From NCBI GenBank assembly GCA_023213315.1, contig JAKCPI010003277.1, forward strand, positions 124,001-188,000: a DNA stretch of 64,000 bases, in the 5' to 3' direction. The notes under the pieces were generated by a model. The model had not been told where the DNA came from. It saw only the letters and a program-made list of their open reading frames with translations, and ran no database searches. Source of the stretch: Euborellia annulipes. Taxonomy: Eukaryota > Arthropoda > Insecta > Dermaptera > Anisolabididae. Positions 45,274 through 58,656 of this stretch are shown here, one piece after another. Position 1 is the first letter of the stretch; every line of letters begins with the position of its first letter. A program made the position numbers and the translations under genes.

Positions 45274-45976
45274 CAGTACCGGTCACAAAAAAGTCAAGTT
45301 CATGTTTTTTGGCTATAACTCATCCAAAAATGAACCTATTTTGATCAAATTTTAACTCAAATTTGTATTTTTCGATATTATTTTGGTGAATAATCAAATG
45401 CAAAATCAACACTTCTTTAAAGCCCTCGGGGCTTGGTGTAGAGGTTAGCGTGCTAACCTCGTATACCAAACGTCGCGGGTTCGGACCCCAGGCAGTCCGA
45501 TGATTTTATTTAAGCCATTTGGATACCAGATGGCTTAAATAAGAATGCCTGGACCCCAAATAAATATATATTATTAAATAACGGTTATCGTCTAAAAATT
45601 ATAGCATTTGAAACAATATTCCGTGCTTAACTCAATTTTTAATTTTTTTTGGCGCTTGACACATTATTGCATAACAGGGTCCATATATAAGATGTAGGAT
45701 CAATAAATAAGCAAAAAAAAAAAAACAGAAAAACTTCATAAAAAAAAAGAATCTGTAGAAAATAAAAAAAAAAATCACTTCCAAAGATATTACATTTTTA
45801 ATTAAAAAAAAACTTTGTTGTTAATTACTGTAGTTGTTTGTATTTGAGTTTATAGACGGGTTTAAAATGGGAAATAATCCCTAAAATATGACCCAGCAAT
45901 TTAAAACGATATTTGGCTCCAATGGATGAAAATGTAGAGAAAAAACACGAACTTGCCACTTTTTTGACCGTTACTG
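45274..45976. mobile_element. Tc1/mariner-type non-autonomous element with nested insertions
   Basis: CAGTACCGGTCACAAAAAAG and CTTTTTTGACCGTTACTG-type ends are inverted, flanked by TA on both sides. A SINE (45423-45600) and a fragment of the 10001-10251 MITE (to about 45685) are nested inside. Confidence 0.78.
45423..45600 (+). repeat. tRNA-derived SINE, 3' truncated
   Basis: CCCTCGGGGCTTGGTGTAGA, GCGGGTTCGGACCCCAGGCA (B box), GCCATTTGGATACCAGATGG and TAACGGTTATCGTC are present. The CA/GT-rich 3' part is missing, replaced by the fragment shared with 10001-10251. Confidence 0.8.
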
Positions 45977-46082
45977 TATATAGACCTATATATTTTTTAT
46001 CCTGTTATTTGTTTCAAGAAATATATATTTTAGCACGTTTTCTCGTTTCTCTTTTTCAAGGATAAAATCAGTGCACACGCAC

Positions 46083-46234
46083 CAGGGGCGTATATAGTAA
46101 TTTTTTCGGGGCGGGGAGGGGGGGGGGGGGGAGCCCGAACTAAAAAAATTTTTTTTTACGAAACTAAATTTTTCCGCAGGGCGGCAAAATTTTCGGAATT
46201 TTTTCCGCCCTTCGCCCCCTTATATAAGCTCCTG
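46083..46234. mobile_element. hAT-type MITE
   Basis: This 152-bp element starts CAGGGGCGTATATAG and ends TTATATAAGCTCCTG. The flanks ACACGCAC and CCACGCAC differ by one base, a decayed 8-bp duplication. A long G run lies inside. Confidence 0.65.
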
Positions 46235-47808
46235 CCACGCACATATTTTTTAACATATAAAAATAATATAAATATTTTACAAAAATAAAAATTTCTATCT
46301 TATTTTATATTTTAAATAAAATACCAAATTAACTACTGTACCTATTATACGTATATAAAAACGAATTTAACATTTGAATATAAAAAAAAGAATAAAGGTA
46401 ATGTTTTAGATGTATTCGAAAGAGATCTTTTAATTTTCTTATTTACATTTAGGCTATGTGATATACTTTAGTTATTAAGCTGAATAGACCCGACTCTAAT
46501 CCAAGGGTAAAAATAGAGTTGCTTACTTATTTTTTTCTTAAACAAAAAAAAAATAGTTTTTATATCATTTAGTATTATAATATAATAATAATAATTAATA
46601 ATAATAATAATGACTACTTTCATATGCATAAATACAATTTATGCTTATTTATCATCTTTTTTCATTTTATAAGGATGAAATAGTTTTTTTAGACTTTTTT
46701 CATTATACTATTTTTTATATATATTCCAGTATAAACTTTTTATGTTATATAAATATATATATATATATAAATATATATAAATGAATATATTAATTGATTA
46801 TTTTAAATGAATTTTTTTAGTCGAAACAAATTAAAGCAATTAATATTTTTAAAAAATAAAAAAAATAGAGAAATAAAAAAAAATGTAAATTTTTTATTAT
46901 TATTCACTATAATTGGTTGTCGTTAATATTTCAATATTTCGATTGATAGGATTCATTAAAGATAATTATTTAGGAAAAAAAGAAACAAAATTCATAATTG
47001 TTCTCTTTAATTTTTAGAAAATGACTCTAACATTTTATATCACCGAAGTAGTCACCTATTTAAAAAAAACAGTACAAAATATATATACATATTCAATTGT
47101 ATATGTATTATAAATAATAATATTTAAAGTATTTTTTGTTTTTGGTTATTATTTTTATTTGAAAGGGCACAATTTCTTGAGACCAAAAAAAAAAAATTAA
47201 AACCTAAAAAAATTTTTTGCAAAACTGCCCTTGCTCGTAAATTTATAACTGAACAATTGATTCAAATGAAAGTTATATGAACACTCTAGTCGTGTTGAAA
47301 AGAAAATCATAAATGGACCATGTTAGGCATGTAGGAACTAAGCACCATTATGATCGAAATTAAGATAAATCCGCCACCTTGTAGGGAAAAAAAAGTTCTA
47401 CTTTTTTATTAAAATCGCAACATTATTACCCTGTTCACTTTTTTTGTATAAAACAAGAAAAAAAGCCATTGGATTTGTTTACAATTTTGCAAATGAAATG
47501 GCCTCTATATCAGATTTAGGTTAATGGCGCTTGGTTCCTTCGTGCATAACATAGTACAAATGATATATAGAAATGGACAAGCTTTCTTGCTAGGCAATCC
47601 GCATCCACGAAATAAAACTCTGTATTGTAAACAGTTTCGGCTTTAATTAAATAAGTTCATCTTAAGTTCATTATTGAGCTGTAAACATTTGAACAGTTAG
47701 AAATTTTTTATATTTACAAGGCAATATATACCTACAGTATGAACTCAAATGAGAGAGCATTGAGTCAAATTGTGGAGTTGTCATTTGGTGTGTATTTATT
47801 ATACTGTA

Positions 47809-49062
47809 CAGTGAGGTCAATATTAAGTCCCACCCATGCATTTTCTACATGTGATTATTTCATTGTTTTTATAAAAGAAAATGAAAATCTTTATTGGAAA
47901 TTTTGGAGGATTGAACTATGAAAGTTCCCATTAAAAAATATATAAATATATATATATTTTTACTTTCTCTTAGCCTATATATGAAATATATAGGAGAGAA
48001 AGTATTGCGATCATGTCAAAAATTCGATGTCGAGATTTTGATGGATATACATGTTTTGAGGTCCCCTGAGTCCAAAAAAAGTGGGTCCCGCAAATTGGTC
48101 TGTGTGTGTGTATGTATGTATGTATGTATGTGTGTGTGTGTGTGTCTGTATGTGTGGACAGATTTTTAGCATGAAGGAATTGAGCTACCGGATTGAAATT
48201 TTATATTTAACTTAGGTACCTTCCCACACGCTCAAAATAAGCTTTTGAACAAAATCGGCCAAAAAGTACTAGTACTTTACTGATGTACTTTTTCAGTTTT
48301 TTTCGATTTTCTCAAAATTCCCTCCAAGGATTTTTTTTAAAATTCAAAAATCAATTATTTTTTAGATGCTCTTTAAAATGTATATTCTCATTTTGCCGTT
48401 GAAATCTTCTGAAGACCACTTTACTCTTGTTCTTCATAGGAAAGATAGAAATGGTTGCCATGGTAACGGAATTTAAATCTTTTTCTTTTTATTAGATTAA
48501 AAATCAATTATTATTTAAATTCCCATTTTTTTTTAAATTTATTTGTGTCTTTAATTGTTTCAAAGAAAACATATATGTCTCTCTCTCACTTGCAAACATT
48601 ATCGCCTGTCTCTACTCTTTTTAAATTCCCTTTCCACCTTATCTTCGCATAGAAACAATGTTAATTTCCTATAGGGATTTGTATGTTAATTTCGATTCAA
48701 AAGGGGGTCCCCTTTAGAACTTTTTAGGCATTTAAAATTTTTTTTTCAATTCTTATGAAATTTTGTATTTATTTACGATTCTATATTGTGTATAAAATGT
48801 CCAAATATGAGATTAAAATTTTGAAAAATAACCATAGTTTATTTGAAGCAGTCAACATTTAAAATGCAAGTTTGAAACTAAGGTGCTATCGGAAACTAAA
48901 TATATCTCGACACAAAAAATCTGGTGTGACCAGCACAGTGCGCAACTTTCTCTTACCGAAGGGTAAGAGAAAGTTGTGTGCTGTGCGCCAGTCACACCAG
49001 ATTTTTTTAAAAACAATGAAATAATCACAAGTATAAAATGCATGGGTGGGACTCCCTCACTG
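47809..49062. mobile_element. Tc1/mariner-type non-autonomous element, TA target
   Basis: The ends CAGTGAGG and CCCTCACTG are flanked by TA. The inverted ends extend about 60 bp and share GTCCCACCCATGCATTTT and TGTGATTATTTCATTGTTTT. The interior has been filled by a family-C repeat. Related pieces lie at about 54266-54597. Confidence 0.7.
47962..49005 (-). repeat. Family-C repeat, split copy
   Basis: The tail and body run 47962-48480 (ACTTTCTCTTAGCCTATATA to TTGCCATGGTAACG). The head hairpin is at about 48893-49005 (TCTGGTGTGACCAGCACAGT ... CCAGTCACACCAGA). About 410 bp of unrelated AT-rich sequence separates them. Confidence 0.7.
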
Positions 49063-49282
49063 TACATAAATTATTTGTCAAAATAAAATCCAATGCTATC
49101 ATCTTTATATACTACTATAATAACATTGCATGTATTTAGTACAAATAATTTATGCACAGTATAGCAACACAACCAATTAACAACTTCCCAATTTGACTCA
49201 ATGCTCTCACATTTGAGTTCAAGCTGTATGTATATATTGTCTTGTAAATATAAAAAATTCCATCATTTCTAACTGACAAATG

Positions 49283-49478
49283 GCCCTCGGGCTTGGTGTA
49301 GTGGCTAGCGCCCTAGCCTTCTATACCAAGGTTCGGATCCCAGGCAGTCCGATGATTTTATTTAAGCCATTTGGATACCAAATGAGAAAAAAGTGTGAGT
49401 GTTAAAAAAAAATAGAGACGGGGTCTAAATGGCTTTCAAGTCCGAAAAAGACTTTAATAAAAAAAAATAAATAAATAA
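49283..49478 (+). repeat. tRNA-derived SINE with 12-bp TSD
   Basis: It runs from GCCCTCGGGCTTGGTGTAGT to an AAAATAAATAAATA tail. The perfect 12-bp AACTGACAAATG flanks it (49271-49282 and 49479-49490). The tail is the AAATAGAGACGGGG type rather than the CA/GT-rich one. Confidence 0.88.
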
Positions 49479-50074
49479 AACTGACAAATGCTTGCAGTTC
49501 AATCAATAATGGACTGAAGTTGGCCTTATTTAATTAAAGCCGAAACTGTTTCCAAAACAGAGAGATTTATTTCGTGGATGCTGATTATAAAGCTGTCTGC
49601 TCTTTTCATCTATTGATTGAATTCTAGAACAATTAATAAAAATACCCTTTAGGGAGTTATTTGAATTGTCACTCCTATACCAAGTTATCTATCAATTTTA
49701 CCAAGAAATTTAACTTTTTTAAAATAAATTTTTATAACATCTGGATCATTTCTAAAATAATGAATCCAATACTTCATTATTCCAATAATACCTAATTATT
49801 ATTTTTTAATTAATTCCTAACAATTGAGGGTTTCAATTAAAAACAATCTATCAAATTTTTTCTAGGCAATTCTAGTAGATGAATTTACAATTTTCTTAAA
49901 AAAATCTCTCGTTAAGCAAAATATTATACTGTATAAAGGGAGGGGTGGAAGTCAATAAAATTATTATTATAATAATAATATTATACTGTATATTTGCTAT
50001 TTGTTTATTGATGGCTGGATATTATGATATGAGGATGTGATATACGGACAACCAAGGCGAAAAATAAAATAAAA

Positions 50075-50355
50075 GTCTATTTTTTGTCCACGTTTCGAGT
50101 ACCGATCGCACTCTTCATCAGGACAAAAATGATGTCAAGATGTCAGGTTAGTTGACATGGCAGTGTAGCAACGTTTTTACCAATTTATATTCTCTTGAAA
50201 AATTCTCTTTACTGTTTCGAGGTCGAAAAAAACAATAAAGAGAATATAAATTGATAAAAACGTTGCTACACTGCCATGTCAACTAACCTGACAACTTGTC
50301 ATCATTTTTGTCCTGATAAGGAGTGCGATCGGCACTCGAAACGTAGACAAAAATT
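50075..50355. mobile_element. Snap-back element with paired hammerhead-like motifs
   Basis: The arms of about 120 bp are nearly perfect (GGTTAGTTGACATGGCAGTG and its inverse). Motifs lie at 50091-50121 (-), with CTGATGA and a GAGTGC/GTACTC stem, and at 50313-50344 (+), with GAGTGC/GCACTC. Confidence 0.8.
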
Positions 50356-52229
50356 GGACTTTTATTTTATTTTTCGCCTTGGCTGCCCGAATACCCCACC
50401 CTCATAATATTATATATTTGTTCTTCAAAAACACGAATTTTTGTTTTTCTAAAAACTACTGTGGCATTGGTCAATTGAGCCCATTAATTAATGAATAGAC
50501 ATTATTTTTGGAGATATTTTAAACTATTATCTACCAATATTTTTATGGTATAATTTATGATAATGTAGAATTAAATCTATTTCATTTTCTGTTAATATCA
50601 CTGGATAATTTATAGAATCAAGAATAAGGGAAAATTTTATTTTAGATGATATAGAGGATGTATTACTAGATAATTTGTAGAACGAAGTTTCTGAGTATTG
50701 AAAGCCAACAGTTTTAGGGATACTCTCTCATTTTATCTGTAAATATTTCGACTGCTTAACGCCAGATCATCTTCAAAATCTAAATTTGTTAGAGCCACAT
50801 TTGCAACTGCTGTTTTTTAATTTCACATTCTTCGAAGTAAAGTTGTATTATTTTGTAGAAATGGCCTTGGACTTTGTTGATGGAAATTTAATATGTACAA
50901 AATATAGAGAAGAGGCCAACATCCACCCCAGCAAATGTTTTGCTTGCAAATTCATATTAATCCACATAAACATATTCTTGAAAAGTAGATAGGCTAGTGT
51001 TATCAGCCTAAATATTATAAATAAAATGATAGGGTGTCCAAAAAACGGCTGGTTTTTCTATTCTTCAAAAAATATTATTTTTTATAACAATTTCATTTGA
51101 ATCATTTGTCCATCGAGGAAACTAAAATAATAATAAGCATGAGCAAGTATATTTAAACTTGATTGAAAAAAAAAAGTTCATGGAAAGACTGAATTTAAAT
51201 TTTTTTATTATTAATACTACTTATAATAACTAGAAATTATAAACTCTGGTGTAAAATAATTATTAATTAATATTAAGTAATAATTGAGTTGATGTTAACA
51301 GACGCGATCTTTAGAGTTTCTTGGCCGCTTATAAAAATAAGAGAGAAAAATATAATTAATAAATGTTTAACCCCCCACGAAATAAGAAAAATAAAAAATT
51401 GGATGAGCAAAATAAAAAAAAAAAAAATTGTCAATTCGAATTTATTGGGGATGTGCGAACATAGTTCGAAATTCGAACTTTCATGTCGATTTGGTTTAGC
51501 TCTGTTTTGACTAACTAACTAAATAAATAATTAATAATAAATAATTTTTAAATCGCCTTAAAAAAGCCTTCGTAGCTCTCTCTATCTCTCTCTTTCTCTT
51601 TCTATATCTACTTTTGGGCACCAGAGTAAATCTCTATCTCTCTCTATCTCTCAAGCATATTTTAACAAATTTGCTAAATGTCTTGATGTTAAACAAATAT
51701 TAAATCGACGAATTTGACGAATAATGAAATGATCTGCTTCAAAATAAAAATTAAAAAAATAAAAATTGAAAAATTATTGTTGAATGTTAGAGATTCCGTA
51801 TTGTCTTAGTCTATTATTATAACAAAAAAAAATGAAAAAAAAACTCAAAAAAAAAAAAAAAGAAAAAGAAAAAATATATATATTCTAAATTGAGTTAGAA
51901 TTGAAGAAGTTCGAGTTCGAAAATTTGATTTATTCCTGTTGTGATGCCCACATCAGATGGCTCTATTGTCACCTATTTAATATTTCAAACAAGTTAACAG
52001 AACGTTTCCATTTGTTTAGTAAAGCTTAGTTCAGTTAACTTCTGAATTGTTCTCTATTTTTGAAACAAATATTTGACTCTATTTATCTCATATTGTAATA
52101 GAAAATGGACGCGGCAGTATCCATGGGCGTAACTAGAGAATTTGGCTTGGGGGGGGGGGGGGCATGGGACCATCTATCGTTTTATAAGAGTAATAACTTT
52201 TTTTTTTATTTAAAATGGATAGCTGATGA

Positions 52230-52595
52230 TATTAAAATAGAAGTTTTCCCAGGAACAGCAGCTAGGTATAATAAAAAACCTTTATATTTTGTTGCCGACG
52301 TTTCGAGAACTAGTCGCACTCATCTTCAGGGCAACCAAAATTGTTAAAAATAAGTACAGCTGCATGTTATCATGTTTAATCATGTTTGTAATATTTTATA
52401 TCGTCATAAAAGTGTACAAATATACAAAAACTATTCAAAATAATACAAACATGTTTAAACATGATAATAACATGCGGTAAAACACCACCTCTACTTATTT
52501 TTGACAATTTTGCGTGCCCTGAAGCGACTAGCTCTTGAAACGTCGACAACAAAATATAAAGGTGCTGTTCCTGGTAAGGCTCCGGTCCAAAATTC
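52230..52595. mobile_element. Snap-back element with paired hammerhead-like motifs
   Basis: Motifs lie at 52297-52329 (-) and 52519-52544 (+, shortened). The arms include CTTATATTTTGTTG-type and GTTCCTGG-type flanks, and an inner ATCATGTTTAATCATGTTTG returns inverted. The same outer flanks occur at 26330-26460. Confidence 0.75.
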
Positions 52596-54265
52596 TATTT
52601 TAAAATCCTTTACATTTTGTTTAATTTAGCATATTTTGCCATTGCACTTACATGATGGAAAGTTTCGAGTAGGATCCAAACTCTTCATAAAGCACAGGTT
52701 TCTATTTCAGTGCTTTGAGAGGTGTTTCCACAACACTTTGTAGAGATATCCATCCCATGGCCAGCGCAGTCACAGAGTTTATGTGGATTTCTGAAATCTA
52801 TACTAATAGATTTATTTTTTATAAAGCAAATATGTTAACAATTCGGTTAATTAATTTTTAAATATAAAAACGAATATTCTGAATATTATAGATTCGAAAG
52901 TAACTGAGCTTTACATGGTAGATAAATGAACTATTAAATATATCAAAAATAGAGAAAAAGTTTTTCTAAAGAATTTTATAACTTGTTTTATTTAAGAATC
53001 ATTAAGTAGACTTGACAAAAGTGTTCATCCCGTGTGAGAACTATATCTGGAATAAATCGAAAATTTCATTATTCACACATCCCTACAAATGTTTCTTAAA
53101 ATTATTAAGTATTGTTTATTTATTATTATTATTTTTTTTTTTGTCTTTTGATTTTGCAAGGCGATCGATTTGGCGTCTGCTGTTCAGAAAAGCCCCTCCT
53201 CCGTCCCTCTGTGCACATGAAGGGTGGCTAAAAAATAATAAAAATAATAATAAAAATGAACTGAAAAAAAAAAAAAAAATTACGCTTACAGTTTGCAGAT
53301 AAAGTATTTTAAATTAAAAAAAAAGAAAGGATTTGGTATTAATAAGCGTAAGCGAATGGGAAGATTAAGTGGTATTGTTGATATTAGTGAAGGAAATAAA
53401 ATTAAAAAAAAAAATATACTCTTCAAATTAAATATTTTTAAAAGAAAAAAAAAAGCAGGAAAATAATTTGTATACATAGATTTACATTTAAAAAATAATC
53501 TCCTACTAAGGAAGAAAATTGGTCCATATTTTAGATTATAATTGTTTTAAGAGAAAAATAATTTTATTAATTAATTTAGACGCCAATTTTATAGTAAATG
53601 GAGATGAGATTTTATTAAAAATAGAAAAAAATATGAAGAATAGAACATTTTTCATCAAAAAAACGAATAGTTTTTATTTAAAATCAATTGTCTACCAAAA
53701 TAGAATAAGAATGATTAAGAATATAGCTCTTTTATTATAATATGGAAGCAGAATGGCATCCAAGAACTTATAAATCAGATAAAAATAAAGTCTATTTTTA
53801 TTTGATTGTCGCGTTTTGAAAACCAGCTGAGTCTGATAAAAATTGACTTTTATCTGGTTTAAGGCCCAGCTGTTATCTTTTTTTATTTTTCTCTGTTATT
53901 AAAAACATGATTGGTGGTACTTAACATGTTTAAAACGGTCACACCTGTAATTAAAAGTAAGTAGTCTTATTTTTAATCAAAATTTGCTTTTTAGTATATA
54001 TACATGTATATAAAACAAAATTGCAATCGCAAAAATTGATGCGGAGATTTCAAAATTCGAGGATAGCTGAGTTTTATAAAAAAGTAATGTGTCCCTTTAA
54101 ATTTTGGTAGCAATACAGACAGCATCAGGATATTTACCATCATGGGAGAAAAGAAACACTTGAGTTTAGAATCCAAAAAGCTTAGTTGTTGAAAGTGTTG
54201 TCTATTCTATTTAAAAACACGATTTGGTTATCTAAATTCAAGGCTCTTTCCTGGCTTTTAATAGT

Positions 54266-54352
54266 GGTGCAGACTGTAGTGATTGCCAAAGTCCCATCCA
54301 TGTGATTTCTATATCTGTTAGAACTTTACAATATCTCTAGGCTATATATAAA

Positions 54353-54398
<46 letters not shown>

Positions 54399-54597
54399 AG
54401 AAAAATGCTTATGATCGATGATGCGGGCGGCGTTCAACAATCTTCTTCATCTCACATGTGATTATTTCATTGTTTTTTTTTTAAATAGAAATTTATGTAA
54501 TCAATACCTTCAAATAAAGAATTTTATCATCTTTTAACAAAAACAATGAAATAATCACATGTAGAAAACACGTAGTTGGAACTTTGATAATTACTAG
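54266..54597. repeat. Rearranged copy of the mariner-type element at 47809
   Basis: Inverted pieces AAAGTCCCATCCATGTGATT and CATGTGATTATTTCATTG/CAATGAAATAATCACATG match the ends of 47809-49062. A (TA)n tract lies between them. Confidence 0.45.
54344..54396. repeat. (TA)n microsatellite
   Basis: This is an almost uninterrupted TA dinucleotide run of about 50 bases. Confidence 0.9.
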
Positions 54598-56317
54598 GCA
54601 TGTCAAAAATTTTAAGGCTTCCACGCCATACACGTAATTAACTTTTTAGCAGCTTGCCCTATGTTATTTCCTTTAAAAAATAAAAAAAATAAAATGTGAC
54701 AAAAATGCTAGTTTCTTTCTTTCTCTTTAAAATTGTTTCTAAACTAACAATTTTAAATAAAAAAAATACGAGCAATATGCCTTCTAAATGAAAATAAGAG
54801 TAACAGCTAACAACTGACAGAAGTAAAAAAATCAAAGCACTGCTAGAAGTTATGTAAAAAAGGTCAAAGAAATTAATGTGAGATATCGACAATTAATTTG
54901 TTGCCATTATATGAATTTTAATGAAAAATTATGAAAACAAAAAAATGAATAAATCAGAAGAGAATTTGGGCTGATTTTATTGAAAGCTTACTATTATTGC
55001 ATTCAACGAAATACAAGGTCAAATATCAAATTATAACTTCGGATGAATTTTTTGACATATCCACACAGACGGACATAACAATAAACTCAGACAACATGTA
55101 AACGATCCGTTTCTGTTGAATCACAAAATCTATTTATTTTGTGATCACAAAATGTTTGCTATTCAATATATATATACGAGTAAGCATTTGTTAAAAGCTT
55201 GTCTTCATAAGAAATTCTCTATTTTACGAATCATTCTTTAATTTTGTTTTTTTGAAAAATATAATAAAGTTCTTAGTTAAGAAATGGAATTTAAAATTCT
55301 AACTACTTTGACTTATGTCTTGATAAATACGGCGTCTACATAGGGCCTAGATAAAAAAAAACCTCTGGCTCAACATCTTATTTGGTCAAATTCTTATTAA
55401 AAAACAATTTTTTTTAGGCCGAACCTTCAAAAATGCTCAAAATTTTGGCCATTAAAATAGATTTCAGCATTTTGAAAGACCAATTTTTTTCCTTTTTTGG
55501 TAATATAATAATAAAAAATTGTCACTTTAAAAATAAAAATGCTCAGCTCACTGATGAGAAAAATATATAATCATATCAATCATTGGTTACAATGAATGAA
55601 ACAAAACAAAAAATAATTTAATTTGGAGGTGTCTCTTTGATGTGACGATTGATAATTGATAATAACCTCCTCAATTCATTCCACCTTCCACTTCTACTTC
55701 TCATTCTCTATTCTGTAAACCATTGATTGTAAACAAAAAAACTTAATAAAATATTAGAGATGGGCAAACATTTAGATATTTAGATATTTTCTTAAAAAAA
55801 AAATTTTAGTGCATAGAATATAGAAAAAAATTTCAATTAGAATTAATAAATTGACTGATTATAATAATAGATAGATTTTTAAAAATATTTAATTTTCAAA
55901 ATTAACATTTTGGGACCTAAAATTTTAAAAATTGTTAAAACAAATGTTCCTGTCTAAGGATAAATGGCTTCTTTTTTATATTTTATCCTATCTTCTTTCA
56001 TTATATTATTATTTAAAATTTTAAGATTCACTCTTTTTTCTTATCCATTCCATTGCATTCTAAGTGGCCATATTGGTGGATCATAATTTAGTTCTACTCC
56101 TTGTTCACACTTTATTTAAAGAAAAAATTCTGGCTCTCGAATACTCATCGCCTAATCCGAAAATAAGTACACCACAGCGTACTCTACCAAGCTCGCTCAT
56201 TTTTTCCTTATTTATTTACACGTATTTTATATCTTATATATATATATAAGTTATACTGCTGAAATTTGATAAAATCTAATTCAACAAAACAATTACCTTG
56301 AAACATTTAACCTTGAC

Positions 56318-56560
56318 AGGGCCGTTCCTGGCGGGCGTGTACTCCGTCCCATTACGGAGGTGCCTCTCCAAAAGAGCGCCGGAGACGCCAAATCCAAAGG
56401 CCAACGGAGACGCAAAATCAAAAGAAGGCGGAGGTGGAAACCCATGGGGCGTTTCTCTTGCCTGGGGTCCCGGATTCGCTTCCCGTTCCAAGTGAGAAAA
56501 ATTTATTTCCATTGAATTGGCTATCAATCATTTGAAATAATTAGGGATGAACCAGTGGGG
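56318..56560 (+). repeat. GC-rich block joined to SINE-like tail
   Basis: GGGCCGTTCCTGGCGGGCGT to about 56450 is far richer in G+C than its surroundings. CCTGGGGTCCCGGATTCGCT and GAGAAAAATTTATTTCCATT match the SINE-like repeat at 527-775. No protein family was recognised in either direction. Confidence 0.4.
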
Positions 56561-58332
56561 TAACTACATTGATTGCCCCCCCCTCCCCCGTATAGGTGTA
56601 ATCACTTAAAGAAAAATTTGTTTGTGTAATTTAGGTGTTAGGAGAGGGGAGGGGGCGTCAAAAATGTCCTGGCACGGAGGCACAACATATCCTGGAACGA
56701 CCCTGAACTTAAAGTACCAGGTAATTCTTTTGTGAATTAAATTTTATCAAATTTCAGCATATATACATATTTATAGTGTTACAACTAGTGCCCATTTAAT
56801 AGTTTAAATCAAAATATTTTAAGATGCTCGTTTTTTTTTTATTTGATCTCCTAGGTAAGAATATAAAATCTAACCTTACCAATGACTCGCCATTCTTATA
56901 AAATCTAATAAAAAAATTTAATGGTTCATTGCTCATCTTACGAGCCCAATGTTTATTCATAAATATAGGCTGGCACCAGTTATAAATCAAATCAAATACT
57001 GCTAAAAAAACACATTTTTTTGGAACCAATATCTATTTGTTTATAAGCAGTACTTTTTCCATCGATCATTCAAAGGCCAGATTCTCTCAAATTAAAAAAA
57101 AATTTGATTGTTTTTTAAAATTCCAGATTGCCTTACATTTGCTCATCTCTATTATCTCATTCGTCATTCATCGTACATAATATCAAAACTTTCCACCACC
57201 TCCCCCCCTAATGCGGCTCCTGTGACTGTTTGTCTTTCTGAGCGATTGAATTCTCTTATTAATAACTTCTATTAATATAATAATAATAATAAATTAAACC
57301 AAAATAATAATCGCAATGCGTGTAACTCAACTCTAATTTAAAATAAAATAAAAAATAACATGAATCTATCTATATTTGGTATCAATATTATATTTAAATA
57401 AAAATTATATATAATTATATTATATATAGAAAGAAAAGAAAAAATACTTTAAGGATGAAATATAGTTATGGATAAAAAAAAATAAAAAATTATTTAAAAA
57501 ATACAAAAAAAAAAAATAAACTTATTCCTAAAAAAAATATCTTAAAAAAATTTTTCAACTATAAATAATAAAAAAAAAAAAAAAATAGCAATCCAAAATA
57601 AGGATGCAGTCGCCAATTTTTTTAAAAATGGATTTGTAAAAAAAAAAAATTGTGAGATTTTTATCACACAATTTACTCAGAAATTGGTCACAATATATTA
57701 TTATTAATTAAGACAATTTTTAATTTTTCTATTACAAGTGATTCAATGACAATACTATGTTAATTTATAAATAGGTGTTCAAATTTTTTTTTTTTTTTTT
57801 TATTTTTCATGAAAACACAAATTTTTTGTTTTTGCTGTAAACATGTCAATGTAAATTTTTTTATTTTTTATTTTTTTTTTTTAATCACATTTAATAAAAT
57901 TAAATTTAAAATAAATTGAATTTTTTTTTGTTTTGTTTTTAATAAAAGAATGATTTTCTGGAAGTTTTCAAAAACGTCAATTGAAAAATCTTTAGTATCA
58001 AAATCTTTTTTCTTATATAATTTTTATTTTTTCTAACCAAACCACAAAAAAATTAAGTTAAATTAGTTGTTTATATTAAGTATTTTAGTTATTTGTTGAC
58101 TAAACTATCCGGCATGCTTTCTAGAGTGTTGGTTTAGAACAGGGATGGCAGCGAGCCACATGCGGCTCCTGGGGCACTGCGACCTGCGGAGCAGTGACGG
58201 CACTACGAGAGGGGCGGGGGGGGGGGGGGCAAGCACCCCTCCGACAATGGCATCTGCCCCCTGGATGCCTCCTCTGTTGATATACCCTATATGAATATTA
58301 TTGTCCGTTTCCTCCTCCCATTCACAAATTAA

Positions 58333-58656
58333 AAATATTTATTTCCTTCAGATCATAGAAGAAGAGTATCTGCACTATCTCTCTTCTACAGGTATTACCA
58401 TGGTCAATGCTCTGCCGAATTAAAATCAATTATCCCACCCAATGCAACATATTCACGGAACACAAGAGAGGCATCTTCCCAGCATCCCTATGCTGTTCAG
58501 ATCACGACTAACAGAACAAAACAATTTCATTCTTCCTTTGTCCCCATGACCTCCCGTGATTGGAACAAGCTCCCTGCGTCTATCTTCCCCAAAACCTACA
58601 ATCTTCAGACTTTCAAGTCTAACCTCAACAGGCATCTTCTCAGTTCCCGCAGTTGA
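58333..58656 (+). pseudogene. LINE reverse transcriptase ORF, C-terminal end only
   Basis: An open frame of about 107 codons without a Met runs to TGA at 58654-58656. It encodes RRRVSALSLFYRYYHGQCS, HPYAVQITTNRTKQFHSSF, SRDWNKLPASIFP and NLQTFKSNLNRHL. This is the conserved C-terminal tail after the RT domain of many arthropod non-LTR retrotransposons (LSLFYRYYHG, WNxLPxxxF, FKxxLxxHL). The frame opens abruptly after a stop at 58330, so the copy is 5' truncated, as is typical of LINE insertions. The visible tail is intact; I cannot name the clade. Confidence 0.8.

Larger units (their letters stand above)
47579..49603. mobile_element. Composite palindrome around a mariner-type element
   Basis: CATCCACGAAATAAAACTCT at 47605 returns inverted as AGATTTATTTCGTGGATG near 49565, and GAACTCAAATGAGAGAGCAT at 47740 returns near 49200. 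Between the arms lies a mariner-type element holding a family-C copy. One SINE interrupts only the right arm. Confidence 0.65.

Noticed and set aside
45421..45500. tRNA-like sequences at the SINE heads as real tRNA genes
   Set aside because: They recur as the head of a dispersed repeat with a shared non-tRNA body, target duplications and no intact cloverleaf.
58453..58635. Minus-strand frame at the LINE tail
   Set aside because: It is antisense to the recognised LINE C-terminal coding sequence.
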